Of a stretch of 64,000 nucleotides of DNA, positions 26,287-34,926 are shown piece by piece; the first letter of the stretch is position 1, and each line of letters starts with the position of its first letter. A program made the position numbers and the translations under genes. This DNA comes from Polynucleobacter sp. MWH-Aus1W21 (GTDB lineage Bacteria > Pseudomonadota > Gammaproteobacteria > Burkholderiales > Burkholderiaceae). Where the stretch lies: NCBI RefSeq assembly GCF_018687275.1, contig NZ_CP061287.1, forward strand, positions 310,001 through 374,000, given 5' to 3'. A model generated the notes under the pieces. That model was not told where the DNA came from, searched no databases, and worked only from the letters and a program-made list of their open reading frames with translations.

Positions 26287-27537
26287 ATGTTAAATACTCC
26301 TTTTTCACCATGGCCGTCTTTTACGACGGAAGAGGCTGATGCTGTAGCTAATGTCATTCTTTCCAATAAAGTGAACTATTGGACCGGGAATGAGTGCCGA
26401 GAATTTGAAAAGGAATTTGCTGTCTGGGCTGATAGTAAGCACGCAATAGCGCTTGCCAATGGCACAGTTGCATTAGATTTAGCACTTCAGGGTCTAGGAA
26501 TTGGGCCCGGTGATGAAGTGATTGTGACTCCCCGTACTTTTATTGCAAGCATATCTTGTGTTATCAGCGCAGGAGCAACGCCCATCTTTGCTGATGTTGA
26601 TCCGGAGTCGGGGAATATTAGCCCTGCCGGAATTGCAGCTGTGATTACCCCCAAAACAAAAGCAGTCATTTGCGTTCACTTGGCGGGATGGCCTTGTGAC
26701 ATGGACGCAATCATGGCTTTATCGAGTCAGCATGGATTTAAGGTGGTTGAAGATTGTGCTCAAGCACATGGCGCTCGCTATAAAGGTAGAAGCGTTGGAT
26801 CTACCGGGCATGTTGGTGCATGGTCATTTTGTCAAGACAAGATTATGACCACCGGTGGTGAGGGCGGCATGGTTACCACCAATGATGAGTCACTATGGCG
26901 ATCTATGTGGGCCTATAAAGACCATGGTAAAAGTTATGAAGCTGTTTATGAGCGCCAGCATCCTCCAGGATATCGGTGGCTGCATGATAGCTTTGGAACA
27001 AACTGGCGCATGCTGGAGGTTCAGGCTGCGATTGGTCGGATACAGTTAAGACGAATGTCGAGCTGGACTGAAAAACGTTTAGCAAATGCCAGCCTCTTAA
27101 ATGAAGCTCTATCTGAATTTACTGGTAAGGATGGCATCGTTAGATTGCCTCAGTATCTTTGTGCAGGCTGCGATAACTCAGCTTGCAAAGAGGGTAATGG
27201 GTGTAATGGATCCATAAAAAATGCCTGCACACACGCAAGGTATAAGTTTTATTTTTATTTGCAACCCCAGAATCTAGCTTCTGGCTGGGACCGTGAAAAA
27301 ATTATTGATGCTATTAATCTTGCAGGCGTGCCTTGCTATGGGGGTACTTGTTCCGAAGTTTATTTGGAGAAAGCTTTTGATGGTTCAGCTCTTCGGCCAG
27401 CAGAGCGCCTCCCAATTGCCAAAGAATTAGGCGAGACGAGCATCATGCTGTTAATACACCCAACATTAACCGATTCTGAAATCGCCAAAACACAGGCAGT
27501 CGTCAAGGATGTACTTCGCTTGGCTCAAAAGCTTTGA
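26287..27537 (+). CDS. pglE: UDP-4-keto-sugar aminotransferase, PglE-like, with Cys-rich insertion
   Basis: A 416-residue DegT/DnrJ/EryC1/StrS aminotransferase. The cofactor-binding VVEDCAQAHGA and the PLP lysine K185 in FCQDKIMTTGGEGG are intact. It would transaminate UDP-4-keto-6-deoxy-GlcNAc made by PglF. Unusually, residues 292-314 hold five cysteines spaced C-x2-C-x4-C-x5-C-x7-C between the large and small domains, which could bind a metal. The gene lies 22 bp after pglD. Confidence 0.85.
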   Translation: MLNTPFSPWPSFTTEEADAVANVILSNKVNYWTGNECREFEKEFAVWADSKHAIALANGTVALDLALQGLGIGPGDEVIVTPRTFIASISCVISAGATPIFADVDPESGNISPAGIAAVITPKTKAVICVHLAGWPCDMDAIMALSSQHGFKVVEDCAQAHGARYKGRSVGSTGHVGAWSFCQDKIMTTGGEGGMVTTNDESLWRSMWAYKDHGKSYEAVYERQHPPGYRWLHDSFGTNWRMLEVQAAIGRIQLRRMSSWTEKRLANASLLNEALSEFTGKDGIVRLPQYLCAGCDNSACKEGNGCNGSIKNACTHARYKFYFYLQPQNLASGWDREKIIDAINLAGVPCYGGTCSEVYLEKAFDGSALRPAERLPIAKELGETSIMLLIHPTLTDSEIAKTQAVVKDVLRLAQKL

Positions 27538-27574
27538 TGGTTTATGAGAATCTGTAGACCGACTAAATCTATTT

Positions 27575-28342
27575 ATGATTTATCTCCATAAAATTTTGCC
27601 TGTTTTTATATTGCCGCTTGGGATTATTCTTACTTTTTTGTTTACTGGTGCTTGTCTAAAACGCAAGTCTTTCATTTGGGCGGGGATAGTTGCTTTACTG
27701 CTTGCAAGTTCTCCAGTGGTTAGCATGTTTTCTGTGGAGTTAATTGAATCTGCCTATCCTGAGCGAGTGGCAGTTGAGATGGTGCCTGATGCCGATGCTA
27801 TTGTGGTGTTGAGTTCCGGGCGCAAGATTGCCCCAGGTAAAGCGCAGATTAGTGAGTGGGGTGATGCCAATCGCTTCTTTGGGGGTGTAGAACTTTTTAA
27901 GTCCAAAAAGGCACCAAGACTTGTTTTTACTGGTGGTTGGGCCCCTTGGGAGCCAAACTCAAGACCGGAAGGAGAGGTCTCTGCTGAATTTGCCATGCAA
28001 TTGGGCATACCCAGGGAATCTATTTTGATCACCAAGCCAGTTCTCAATACTGCTGAGGAGGCTATGGCAGTTGCTGAGCTTTTGAATAAGGAGAGCAATG
28101 GGAAGCCGGTCAGAATTTTATTGGTGACTTCCTCGTACCACATGGAAAGATCGAGGCAGCTTTTTGAGTTGACCGGCTTAAATGTAATTCCATACCCAGT
28201 AGATTTTCAGAGATCAAGAGATCATCAGATAACCCCAATGGATTTTTTGCCCAGCGCAAATGCTTTAGCTCAAAATGAAATGGTAATGCGTGAGTTAATT
28301 GGTCGTATTTACTATAGGCTCCGTGCTTACGTTCTTAGATAG
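27575..28342 (+). CDS. YdcF/ElyC-family DUF218 membrane protein
   Basis: A 255-residue protein with two N-terminal hydrophobic helices (about 8-52) and a DUF218 domain beginning at DADAIVVLSSG, with LVFTGGW and LLVTSSYHMERS further on. ElyC/SanA-type relatives affect envelope and undecaprenyl-phosphate metabolism. It ends the plus-strand block that started at 21352 and converges on the GT4 gene at 28359 with a 16-bp gap. Its exact role here is unknown. Confidence 0.8.
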   Translation: MIYLHKILPVFILPLGIILTFLFTGACLKRKSFIWAGIVALLLASSPVVSMFSVELIESAYPERVAVEMVPDADAIVVLSSGRKIAPGKAQISEWGDANRFFGGVELFKSKKAPRLVFTGGWAPWEPNSRPEGEVSAEFAMQLGIPRESILITKPVLNTAEEAMAVAELLNKESNGKPVRILLVTSSYHMERSRQLFELTGLNVIPYPVDFQRSRDHQITPMDFLPSANALAQNEMVMRELIGRIYYRLRAYVLR

Positions 28343-28358
28343 TAGGCTTATATAAAAC

Positions 28359-29474
28359 CTAGCAATATCTCTCATAAATCTTTTTTGTTGCTTCAGCAGT
28401 ATTTTTCCAAGAGTACTGCCGTGATCGTGCAATGCCTTTTTCCTTGAGTGAAGTCCTTAACCCCTGATCTTTTATCAGCAATTGAAGTGCGTGAGTAATT
28501 TGATCAAGATTTTTAGGGTCTACTAAGAGTGCTGCATCACCAGCAACCTCGGGCATTGAGGTGGTAATTGATGTAATGACTGGTGTACCGCTTGCAAATG
28601 CCTCGATAATTGGTAAACCAAAGCCTTCATATAGGCTAATAAAAGGCATGCCAACAGCTCTTTGTAAAAGGCAGCGCTTCTCAAACTCGGTGACGTAGTT
28701 AATCCAAACACATTCGCCTTTAGCGCTTGCCGCCTGAATTGCAGCTTTAATCTCTTGATTCTCATCCCAGCCAGAGCGCCCTACGATGACGATTGGGAAT
28801 TCCTTTGATAACCCTGAGGGCAAATGAGAGTGCGCCTTTAATAGAGCGGCAATATTTTTGCGTGGCTGCAATGTTCCGATGGCCAAAAAGAATTTTTCAG
28901 GCAGTCCAAACTTTTGAATGGTGGCGTTAATTTCGGTCGGTGAAATTGGAATGCGGTAAGACTCTTCAACACCAAGTGCAACAGATGAGATTTTTTGTTC
29001 TGGGTAGTTAAAGTGCTTAGCAATCTCAGATTTAGAAAATTCTGAAATGGTGATGATGTGATCTGCTTTGCGGGTTAGCTGCTTCCAAAAAAATGACTTG
29101 AGGTGCCGAAAAGAAGATCTCATATATTGGGGATGTGATAAGGGTATGGTATCCATCACGGTTGCAATAATGGGCCTATCCTTGACGAGGGGCATCCACT
29201 GATCTGTTGCATGAATGAGGTCGACACCTGAAAAGCATTGATCTTGTCGGCCGATGAGACCTTTCAGGCTAGCGGTGAGTGCATGCGAGTAATAGTTTGG
29301 AAGCAATATAGAGTCTTTTGCAGACTGCTCACCAAATGTAAATGGCTTTATCTTAAGACCAGTATCTTTTTGAAATTCTTCAATAAGTGCCTGACAGTAG
29401 CGTCCTATGCCGTCAATTCCACCATCACGCAGACCTTTGTAAAGGTTGGTGCTTCCAAAAGCAATTGTTCTCAT
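28359..29474 (-). CDS. Glycosyltransferase family 4
   Basis: A 371-residue GT-B enzyme of the mannosyltransferase-like kind. The sequence shows DRPIIATVMDTIPLSHPQYM, the GTLQPRKNIAALLKAH hinge, and the donor motif SLYEGFGLPIIEAFASGTPV followed by SSMPEVAGDAALLVDP-like residues. It lies 9 bp downstream of an Rmd-like reductase gene, which suggests that it uses GDP-D-rhamnose or another GDP-6-deoxy sugar. Confidence 0.9.
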   Translation of the reverse strand: MRTIAFGSTNLYKGLRDGGIDGIGRYCQALIEEFQKDTGLKIKPFTFGEQSAKDSILLPNYYSHALTASLKGLIGRQDQCFSGVDLIHATDQWMPLVKDRPIIATVMDTIPLSHPQYMRSSFRHLKSFFWKQLTRKADHIITISEFSKSEIAKHFNYPEQKISSVALGVEESYRIPISPTEINATIQKFGLPEKFFLAIGTLQPRKNIAALLKAHSHLPSGLSKEFPIVIVGRSGWDENQEIKAAIQAASAKGECVWINYVTEFEKRCLLQRAVGMPFISLYEGFGLPIIEAFASGTPVITSITTSMPEVAGDAALLVDPKNLDQITHALQLLIKDQGLRTSLKEKGIARSRQYSWKNTAEATKKIYERYC

Positions 29475-29483
29475 CTTGAGTAA

Positions 29484-30344
29484 TTAACAGGCTTTAAGCA
29501 TTTCTTCGAGCGTGTCTTGTAATGAGTACTGCTTCAGTGATGAATTGTGGGTAAGAAATAGGCTATTGATTTTGCTGGGATTTCCAGACATACGGTGAAC
29601 CTCATTTTTTCTTACAAAAGCTGGATTTACTCGAATTTCAATGGAATGACCAGTTAGATTTGTAAGTAATTGAATGGCCGACTGGAGTGTATGCGACTGA
29701 CCAGAGCAGAGGTTATAGATCTCGCCAGCTCTACCGTCATGCAAAAGCCGCAAGTAAGCTTCGCTAATCATTCTGACGTCGTTAAATTCTCGTTCAACAT
29801 TTAAGTTTCCCAGCTCAATGTATGCCGAGCGTTTCGCAAAATGCTCAACAATTTTTGGGATCACGAACTGATTATTTTGCCCTGGACCGGTGTAGGTAAA
29901 GGGGCGCGTAATTACTATTGGTAAACGATCTGCAAAATTCAATGCCAAAAATTCAGTTGCTAGCTTGCTGACAGCATAGTGCCCCATAGGTTTGGCTGGC
30001 TCATCCTCGGAGATGCGCTCAAACGCATAATTTCCATATACTGTTGCGCTACTAGCGATGACAACCTTATGGGGGGTTTTAGCGAGCTTACTCAGGGCAT
30101 TTAGTAGGTTTACGGTTCCTATGGCATGAACTTGGTAATAGGGCAGATCATCGCTGCTCACTACAAAGCTCTTCCCTGCTAAATGCAATACTGCATCAGG
30201 CGAAGTTTGGTTAACTTCTGCTTCAAGGGCAAGAGCATCATTCAAGTTTGCCTGGAGTGCGACGATTTCATGGCCGCTGGCTTTTGCAAGATTGCTGAAG
30301 TGACGACCGGTAAATCCCGTAGCGCCGGTAAGAAGTATTTTCAA
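29484..30344 (-). CDS. rmd: GDP-4-keto-6-deoxy-D-mannose reductase-like SDR
   Basis: A 286-residue extended SDR with GATGFTGRHF near the N-terminus, the catalytic SSATVYG segment, and HYAVSKLATEFLAL supplying Tyr and Lys. The RPFTYTGPGQ and FNDVRMISEAY stretches are typical of Rmd/GDP-6-deoxy-D-lyxo-hexulose reductases. It would make GDP-D-rhamnose or a related sugar. The GDP-mannose 4,6-dehydratase it needs is not in the window. It shares a divergent gap of about 100-160 bp with the RmlD-like gene. Confidence 0.75.
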   Translation of the reverse strand: MKILLTGATGFTGRHFSNLAKASGHEIVALQANLNDALALEAEVNQTSPDAVLHLAGKSFVVSSDDLPYYQVHAIGTVNLLNALSKLAKTPHKVVIASSATVYGNYAFERISEDEPAKPMGHYAVSKLATEFLALNFADRLPIVITRPFTYTGPGQNNQFVIPKIVEHFAKRSAYIELGNLNVEREFNDVRMISEAYLRLLHDGRAGEIYNLCSGQSHTLQSAIQLLTNLTGHSIEIRVNPAFVRKNEVHRMSGNPSKINSLFLTHNSSLKQYSLQDTLEEMLKAC

Positions 30345-30503
30345 AATGGGATTTCTGTCTCTATTTGGTTTCGATCATTCAGTTCTTGGGAAATTTTTCT
30401 ATCCCATTGATTATTATAGGCATAATACATTTTTACCACTCCATTTTTGCAAATACCATTGATCGCATTAAGCAGCCATTCTGACCGCAATTCAGCCCCC
30501 CTA

Positions 30504-31376
30504 GTGATCGTTGGCTCCACTGGCTTGTTGGGTCAAGCACTTCGATCGGAGGCTTGCAAGAGGGGTTATCAAGTCTACGGGCTCGCTCGCTCTGGAGCCG
30601 ATGTCAATTTGGACATACAGGACACTCAGAAGCTTTTGGAAGCCCTGGGTCATGTGCGGCCTAAGTACATTATCAATGCAGCCGCTTTGATTAATCTGGA
30701 CGAGTGTGAGCGTAATCCTGCTCATGCCCATGAAATCAATGCTTTGGCAGTGAAGAATATAGCCAATTATTGCCAAAAGCATGACGTAAAGCTGGTTCAA
30801 ATCTCCACTGATCACTATTTCAGTGGTGATGGGGAGGTATTGCATGATGAGCAAGCTGAGGTTCAGCTTTTAAACACCTATGCCAAAAGTAAGTATGAAG
30901 GGGAGCTTTTTGCTCAAAGTGCGCCAAATAGTCTTATTTTGCGCACTAATATAGTGGGATTTCGGGGGTGGATAGGTAGGCCAACCTTTGTGGAGTGGGC
31001 TATTGCAGCTCTATCTGAGGGTTCTCCTGTTACCTTATTTGATGATTTTTTCACCTCCAGCATTCACGTTAAGGCCTTTGCGGGCTCGCTGTTTGATTTA
31101 ATTGATAAAAATGCCTCAGGAATATTCAATTTAGCTGCCAGAGAAGTCGTTAGCAAGGCTGATTTTTTATTAAAATTAGCCCATCAACTGGAGTTACCGG
31201 TTGCTGGCTGCACTTTTGGTAGTGTTCACTCTGTCGGGGGTGTTCTTCGCGCCGATAGTCTGGGTTTAGATGTTTTAAAGGCAGAGACAATTTTAGGTTA
31301 TCCGTTACCAAAAATGGATGAGGTCATTGCTGAGCTGGCTCGGGAATATAGGGAAAGATTAAATGCAATACGATAG
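30504..31376 (+). CDS. RmlD-like sugar-nucleotide reductase
   Basis: An SDR with GSTGLLGQAL as NAD(P)-binding motif, the catalytic ISTDHYFSGDG, and NTYAKSKYEGE with Tyr and Lys. It resembles dTDP-4-dehydrorhamnose reductase, but no rmlA/B genes lie nearby. I chose the GTG at 30504, which gives a 290-residue protein starting MIVGSTGLLGQ. A TTG at 30447 would add 19 residues with no family match. Neither has a good ribosome site. It overlaps the NeuB-family gene by 14 bp and may reduce a keto-sugar for it. Confidence 0.7.
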   Translation: MIVGSTGLLGQALRSEACKRGYQVYGLARSGADVNLDIQDTQKLLEALGHVRPKYIINAAALINLDECERNPAHAHEINALAVKNIANYCQKHDVKLVQISTDHYFSGDGEVLHDEQAEVQLLNTYAKSKYEGELFAQSAPNSLILRTNIVGFRGWIGRPTFVEWAIAALSEGSPVTLFDDFFTSSIHVKAFAGSLFDLIDKNASGIFNLAAREVVSKADFLLKLAHQLELPVAGCTFGSVHSVGGVLRADSLGLDVLKAETILGYPLPKMDEVIAELAREYRERLNAIR

Positions 31377-32439
31377 TTCTATTAGCGTTAACGGTCGATC
31401 GATCACTATCGATCAGCCTAGCTATTTCATTGCAGACATTGCTGCAAACCATGATGGTGATTTAGAAAGAGCCAAGGCTCTGATATGGTTGGCTAAGGAG
31501 GCAGGTGCTGATGCCGCTAAGTTTCAGCATTTTAAAGCGGAAAAAATTGTGAGTGATTTAGGTTTTAAATCACTTGGCTCGCAACAGAGCCATCAAGCCA
31601 ATTGGAAAAAATCTGTATTTGAAGTTTTCCAAGACTACGAATGTAATCGCGAATGGAATCAAGAATTAATTGAAACCGCTGCACAAGCCAAAATTGATTT
31701 CATTACCACCCCATACGATACTGATGCTGTAGATGAGTTGGACCCCTATTTACCAGCTTATAAGATTGGCTCGGGTGACATCACATGGATTGAATTTATT
31801 GAATATGTGGCTAAAAGAAATAAGCCATTGTTTATTGCTTCAGGCGCTAGTAATCTTGCTGATGTAGAAAGGGCAGTAGCTGCAGCGCTTCAGCACAATC
31901 GACAGCTAGTACTCATGCAATGTAATACGAACTACACGGGTTCTTTAGAGAATTTCAGATTCATTAACTTAAATGTTTTGAAATCTTACGCTCTCAAATA
32001 TCCCGAAATGATATTGGGTTTATCAGATCACTCTCCAGGTCATGCGACAGTATTGGGTGCCATTGCTTTAGGTGCTCGAGTAGTGGAAAAGCATTTTACT
32101 GATGACGCCTCAAGAGTGGGGCCTGACCATGGTTTCTCCATGACGCCCAAGACATGGCGTGAAATGGTTGACCGTAGTCGAGAATTGGAAAACGCTCTCG
32201 GGGACGGCATCAAGAGGGTGGAGCCTAATGAAACTCAAACTGCTAGCTTGCAACAACGTTGCTTGTATCTAACTCGAGATATTGGTGTCGGTGAAATCTT
32301 ATCTGCAGCTGATGTGGAGGCATTAAGACCTGTTCAGGATAACTCTTTTAAACCCTATGAGCTAGTAACTGCTATTGGCAAGAAGATGCTTCATGGTCGC
32401 AAGCGCGGAGAATTTCTACTTAAAAGTGATTTGGAATAA
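31363..32439 (+). CDS. N-acetylneuraminate synthase family protein (NeuB/PseI/LegI-like)
   Basis: A 358-residue enzyme with the N-terminal NeuB barrel and a C-terminal SAF (antifreeze-like) domain from about residue 293. Diagnostic parts are IADIAANHDGDLERAKALI, AAKFQHFKAEKI, KIGSGDITW, LGLSDHSPGH and VVEKHFTDD. The family condenses phosphoenolpyruvate with a hexosamine to make a nine-carbon sugar acid. Neu, Pse or Leg specificity cannot be read by eye. It is coupled to the SDR upstream (14-bp overlap) and the GNAT downstream (1-bp overlap). Confidence 0.9.
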   Translation: MQYDSSISVNGRSITIDQPSYFIADIAANHDGDLERAKALIWLAKEAGADAAKFQHFKAEKIVSDLGFKSLGSQQSHQANWKKSVFEVFQDYECNREWNQELIETAAQAKIDFITTPYDTDAVDELDPYLPAYKIGSGDITWIEFIEYVAKRNKPLFIASGASNLADVERAVAAALQHNRQLVLMQCNTNYTGSLENFRFINLNVLKSYALKYPEMILGLSDHSPGHATVLGAIALGARVVEKHFTDDASRVGPDHGFSMTPKTWREMVDRSRELENALGDGIKRVEPNETQTASLQQRCLYLTRDIGVGEILSAADVEALRPVQDNSFKPYELVTAIGKKMLHGRKRGEFLLKSDLE

Positions 32440-32972
32440 TGATGTTATCTGGAAAACATGTTGGCTTACGTGCTATAGAGCTTGCTGATTTGCCGCAGCT
32501 ATTGGAGTGGCGCAATAAGCCTGAGTTTCGTCAGTATTTCCGTGAATATCGCGAGCTCAATGCTGAGCAACAGCGGCGCTGGTTTGATGAGAAAGTAAAT
32601 GGTGATCCAGCCATCAAGATGTTCTCCATCATTGATTTATCGAGCGGCCGCTTACTGGGTGCTTGCGGACTTTGTTATATCGACTGGGTTAATCGTACCG
32701 CCGATTTTTCAATCTATATTGGCGCAGATGATTTGTACATTGACGAAAAGTTTGCACCCGACGCAGCAAAGGTATTGATTCGCTATGGCTTTGAAGAGCT
32801 AGGCCTTCATCGGCTGTGGTCAGAAATTTATGCATTTGACGATCCTAAAAAAGCTTTTTTTGATCAATTGGGATTCACTTTGGATGGGCGCCATCGCGAG
32901 ACTCATTGGGCCAATGGACTTTGGCATGACTCATTGTTTTATGGACTACTGAGTACTGATTCAAGATGCTAA
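32439..32972 (+). CDS. GNAT N-acetyltransferase (PseH/RimJ-like)
   Basis: A 177-residue GNAT protein. The acetyl-CoA-binding region lies at about 95-125 (IYIGADDLYIDEKFAPDAAK, then LIRYGFEELGLHRLWSEIYA), and the FDQLGFTLDGRHRETHW end is typical of RimJ/RimL- and PseH-type enzymes. Since it starts within the stop of the NeuB-family gene, it is a good candidate to acetylate the amino sugar precursor or product of the nonulosonic acid route. It overlaps pglF by 7 bp. Confidence 0.8.
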   Translation: MMLSGKHVGLRAIELADLPQLLEWRNKPEFRQYFREYRELNAEQQRRWFDEKVNGDPAIKMFSIIDLSSGRLLGACGLCYIDWVNRTADFSIYIGADDLYIDEKFAPDAAKVLIRYGFEELGLHRLWSEIYAFDDPKKAFFDQLGFTLDGRHRETHWANGLWHDSLFYGLLSTDSRC

Positions 32973-34903
32973 TTAATCGAGCCACTAGGTTTGCAATTGG
33001 CTTCCCTAGGTTTCTTAAGCAAATCATTGCTATCACTGCTGATATTGTTACGTGTATCTACACGGTATGGTTAGCCTTTGGATTACGGCTAGACCAATGG
33101 GGCAGTCTGTCAAATTATCAGTGGTGGGTTGTTGCAATCTCTATTGCAACAGCTATTCCTATTTTTTACATATTCGGTTTATACCGCACTATATTTAGAC
33201 ATACTGGCTTAGCTGCTCTAGGAGCAATTGTCAGGGCTTTGGTAGTTTATGGTTTTATTTTCATCGGTCTATTTGTGATCTATGGGGTCCAAGGTGTTCC
33301 ACGCACGATTGGCATTATTCAGCCTATCTTGCTACTGATTGGAATCGTTGCTAGCCGTCTATTTGCCCGTTACTTATTACGAAATGCGGAATTTAGTAGA
33401 GCGGAAAGAATGAGCTTGCCACGCGCCTTGATTTACGGGGCCGGCTCTTCTGGTCGACAACTTGCCAGCGCATTGGCTCAGAGTGAAGATATCTTAGTGG
33501 TTGGATTTTTGGATGATGACCCAACATTGCACAACAATTCCATCAATGGGTTGACTGTATATGGTCGAGACGATTTACCTACAGTTATAGCAAAACATGA
33601 GGTAACAGATGTCCTATTGGCATTGCCTTCTGTAAACCATATTGTTCGGGGTGTTATCTTGGCTGGGCTTCAGCCATATACGTTGAGAGTCAGAACCCTA
33701 CCGGCTTTAGGAGATCTCACTTCTGGAAAGTTAAAGGCGAGCGATCTCAGAGATCTCGATATTGATGATCTTCTTGGGCGAGATGCTGTACCGCCGAACT
33801 TGATCTTGCTTAATAAGAATACGCGCGGCAAAACGATTTTGGTCACCGGAGCCGGTGGCTCAATTGGTAGCGAGTTATGCCGTCAGATTGTTCAATTTAA
33901 TCCATCCATTTTATTGTTGGTTGAACGTAGCGAATTTGCACTGTATTCAATCCATGAGGAATTAAAAACAATTATCGCTAGCAATGGATTTAATATTGAA
34001 TGCGTACCCTTGTTGGCGTCTATTCAAAATGAAGAGCGCATGTCAAAAATCATTTCCACTTGGAAGCCTGACATCGTTTATCACGCTGCTGCATATAAAC
34101 ACGTCCCTTTAGTTGAGCATAATCCAATTGAGGGTATGAAGAATAATATTTTGGGTACGCTTAATTGTGCAAAATTATGCGCAAAGTATGCTGTTAGTAA
34201 TTTTGTACTGATTAGCACTGATAAGGCTGTGCGCCCAACAAATATTATGGGCGCTAGTAAGCGTATGGCAGAGATGATATTGCAGGCGCTTGCTCGCAAC
34301 CCTATCTCTGGCTCAACAACCAATTTTTCTATGGTGCGCTTCGGCAATGTTTTAGGATCTTCCGGTTCCGTTGTGCCTATGTTTAGCTCTCAAATTAAAG
34401 CGGGGGGTCCAATCACCCTAACAGATCCAGAGATCACACGCTTTTTTATGACCATTCCAGAGGCAGCTCAACTAGTAATCCAGGCGGGTGCCATGGCTGA
34501 GGGTGGCGATGTATTTGTATTGGATATGGGTGAGCCTGTCCGTATCGTAGATTTAGCACATAAGATGGTTGAGCTTAGCGGGTTGTCTGTAAAAAATGCC
34601 GATCAGCCGGATGGGGATATCGAAATTCAGGTAACTGGACTGCGGCCAGGTGAAAAGCTCTATGAAGAATTGCTCATAGGCGACAACCAAGAAAAAACAA
34701 TTCACCCGAAGATTATGAAGGCTCAAGAAATCTTCATTACGTGGTCTGATCTTGAGCTTCATCTTAACCATCTGCAAGAGCTCTTATACGCTGATAAGGT
34801 AGTGGATTCGCGGGAATTTTTGCAGCAACTTGTCGATGGATATAAGCCCAGTGCAGAGGTGGTTGATTGGGTTCACCTTGCCAAATCCGGCTCTCAGTCC
34901 TGA
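32966..34903 (+). CDS. pglF: Membrane-bound UDP-GlcNAc 4,6-dehydratase (retaining), PglF/WbpM-like
   Basis: A 645-residue protein with four N-terminal membrane helices (about 15-135), a first Rossmann domain (RALIYGAGSSGRQLAS), and a catalytic SDR domain with GAGGSIG at 296-302. The active site reads STDKAVRPTNIMGASK, so Met428 replaces Tyr before K432, the Ser-Met-Lys triad of the PglF/WbpM class. It supplies UDP-4-keto-6-deoxy-GlcNAc for PglE and PglD although it is 5.4 kb from them. Confidence 0.92.
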   Translation: MLINRATRFAIGFPRFLKQIIAITADIVTCIYTVWLAFGLRLDQWGSLSNYQWWVVAISIATAIPIFYIFGLYRTIFRHTGLAALGAIVRALVVYGFIFIGLFVIYGVQGVPRTIGIIQPILLLIGIVASRLFARYLLRNAEFSRAERMSLPRALIYGAGSSGRQLASALAQSEDILVVGFLDDDPTLHNNSINGLTVYGRDDLPTVIAKHEVTDVLLALPSVNHIVRGVILAGLQPYTLRVRTLPALGDLTSGKLKASDLRDLDIDDLLGRDAVPPNLILLNKNTRGKTILVTGAGGSIGSELCRQIVQFNPSILLLVERSEFALYSIHEELKTIIASNGFNIECVPLLASIQNEERMSKIISTWKPDIVYHAAAYKHVPLVEHNPIEGMKNNILGTLNCAKLCAKYAVSNFVLISTDKAVRPTNIMGASKRMAEMILQALARNPISGSTTNFSMVRFGNVLGSSGSVVPMFSSQIKAGGPITLTDPEITRFFMTIPEAAQLVIQAGAMAEGGDVFVLDMGEPVRIVDLAHKMVELSGLSVKNADQPDGDIEIQVTGLRPGEKLYEELLIGDNQEKTIHPKIMKAQEIFITWSDLELHLNHLQELLYADKVVDSREFLQQLVDGYKPSAEVVDWVHLAKSGSQS

Positions 34904-34926
34904 GTAGGGGCTTGTGATTCAGGGTA

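Noticed and set aside
30501..30854. 117-codon minus-strand frame within the RmlD-like gene
   Set aside because: The plus-strand frame has all SDR motifs; the antisense frame has none.
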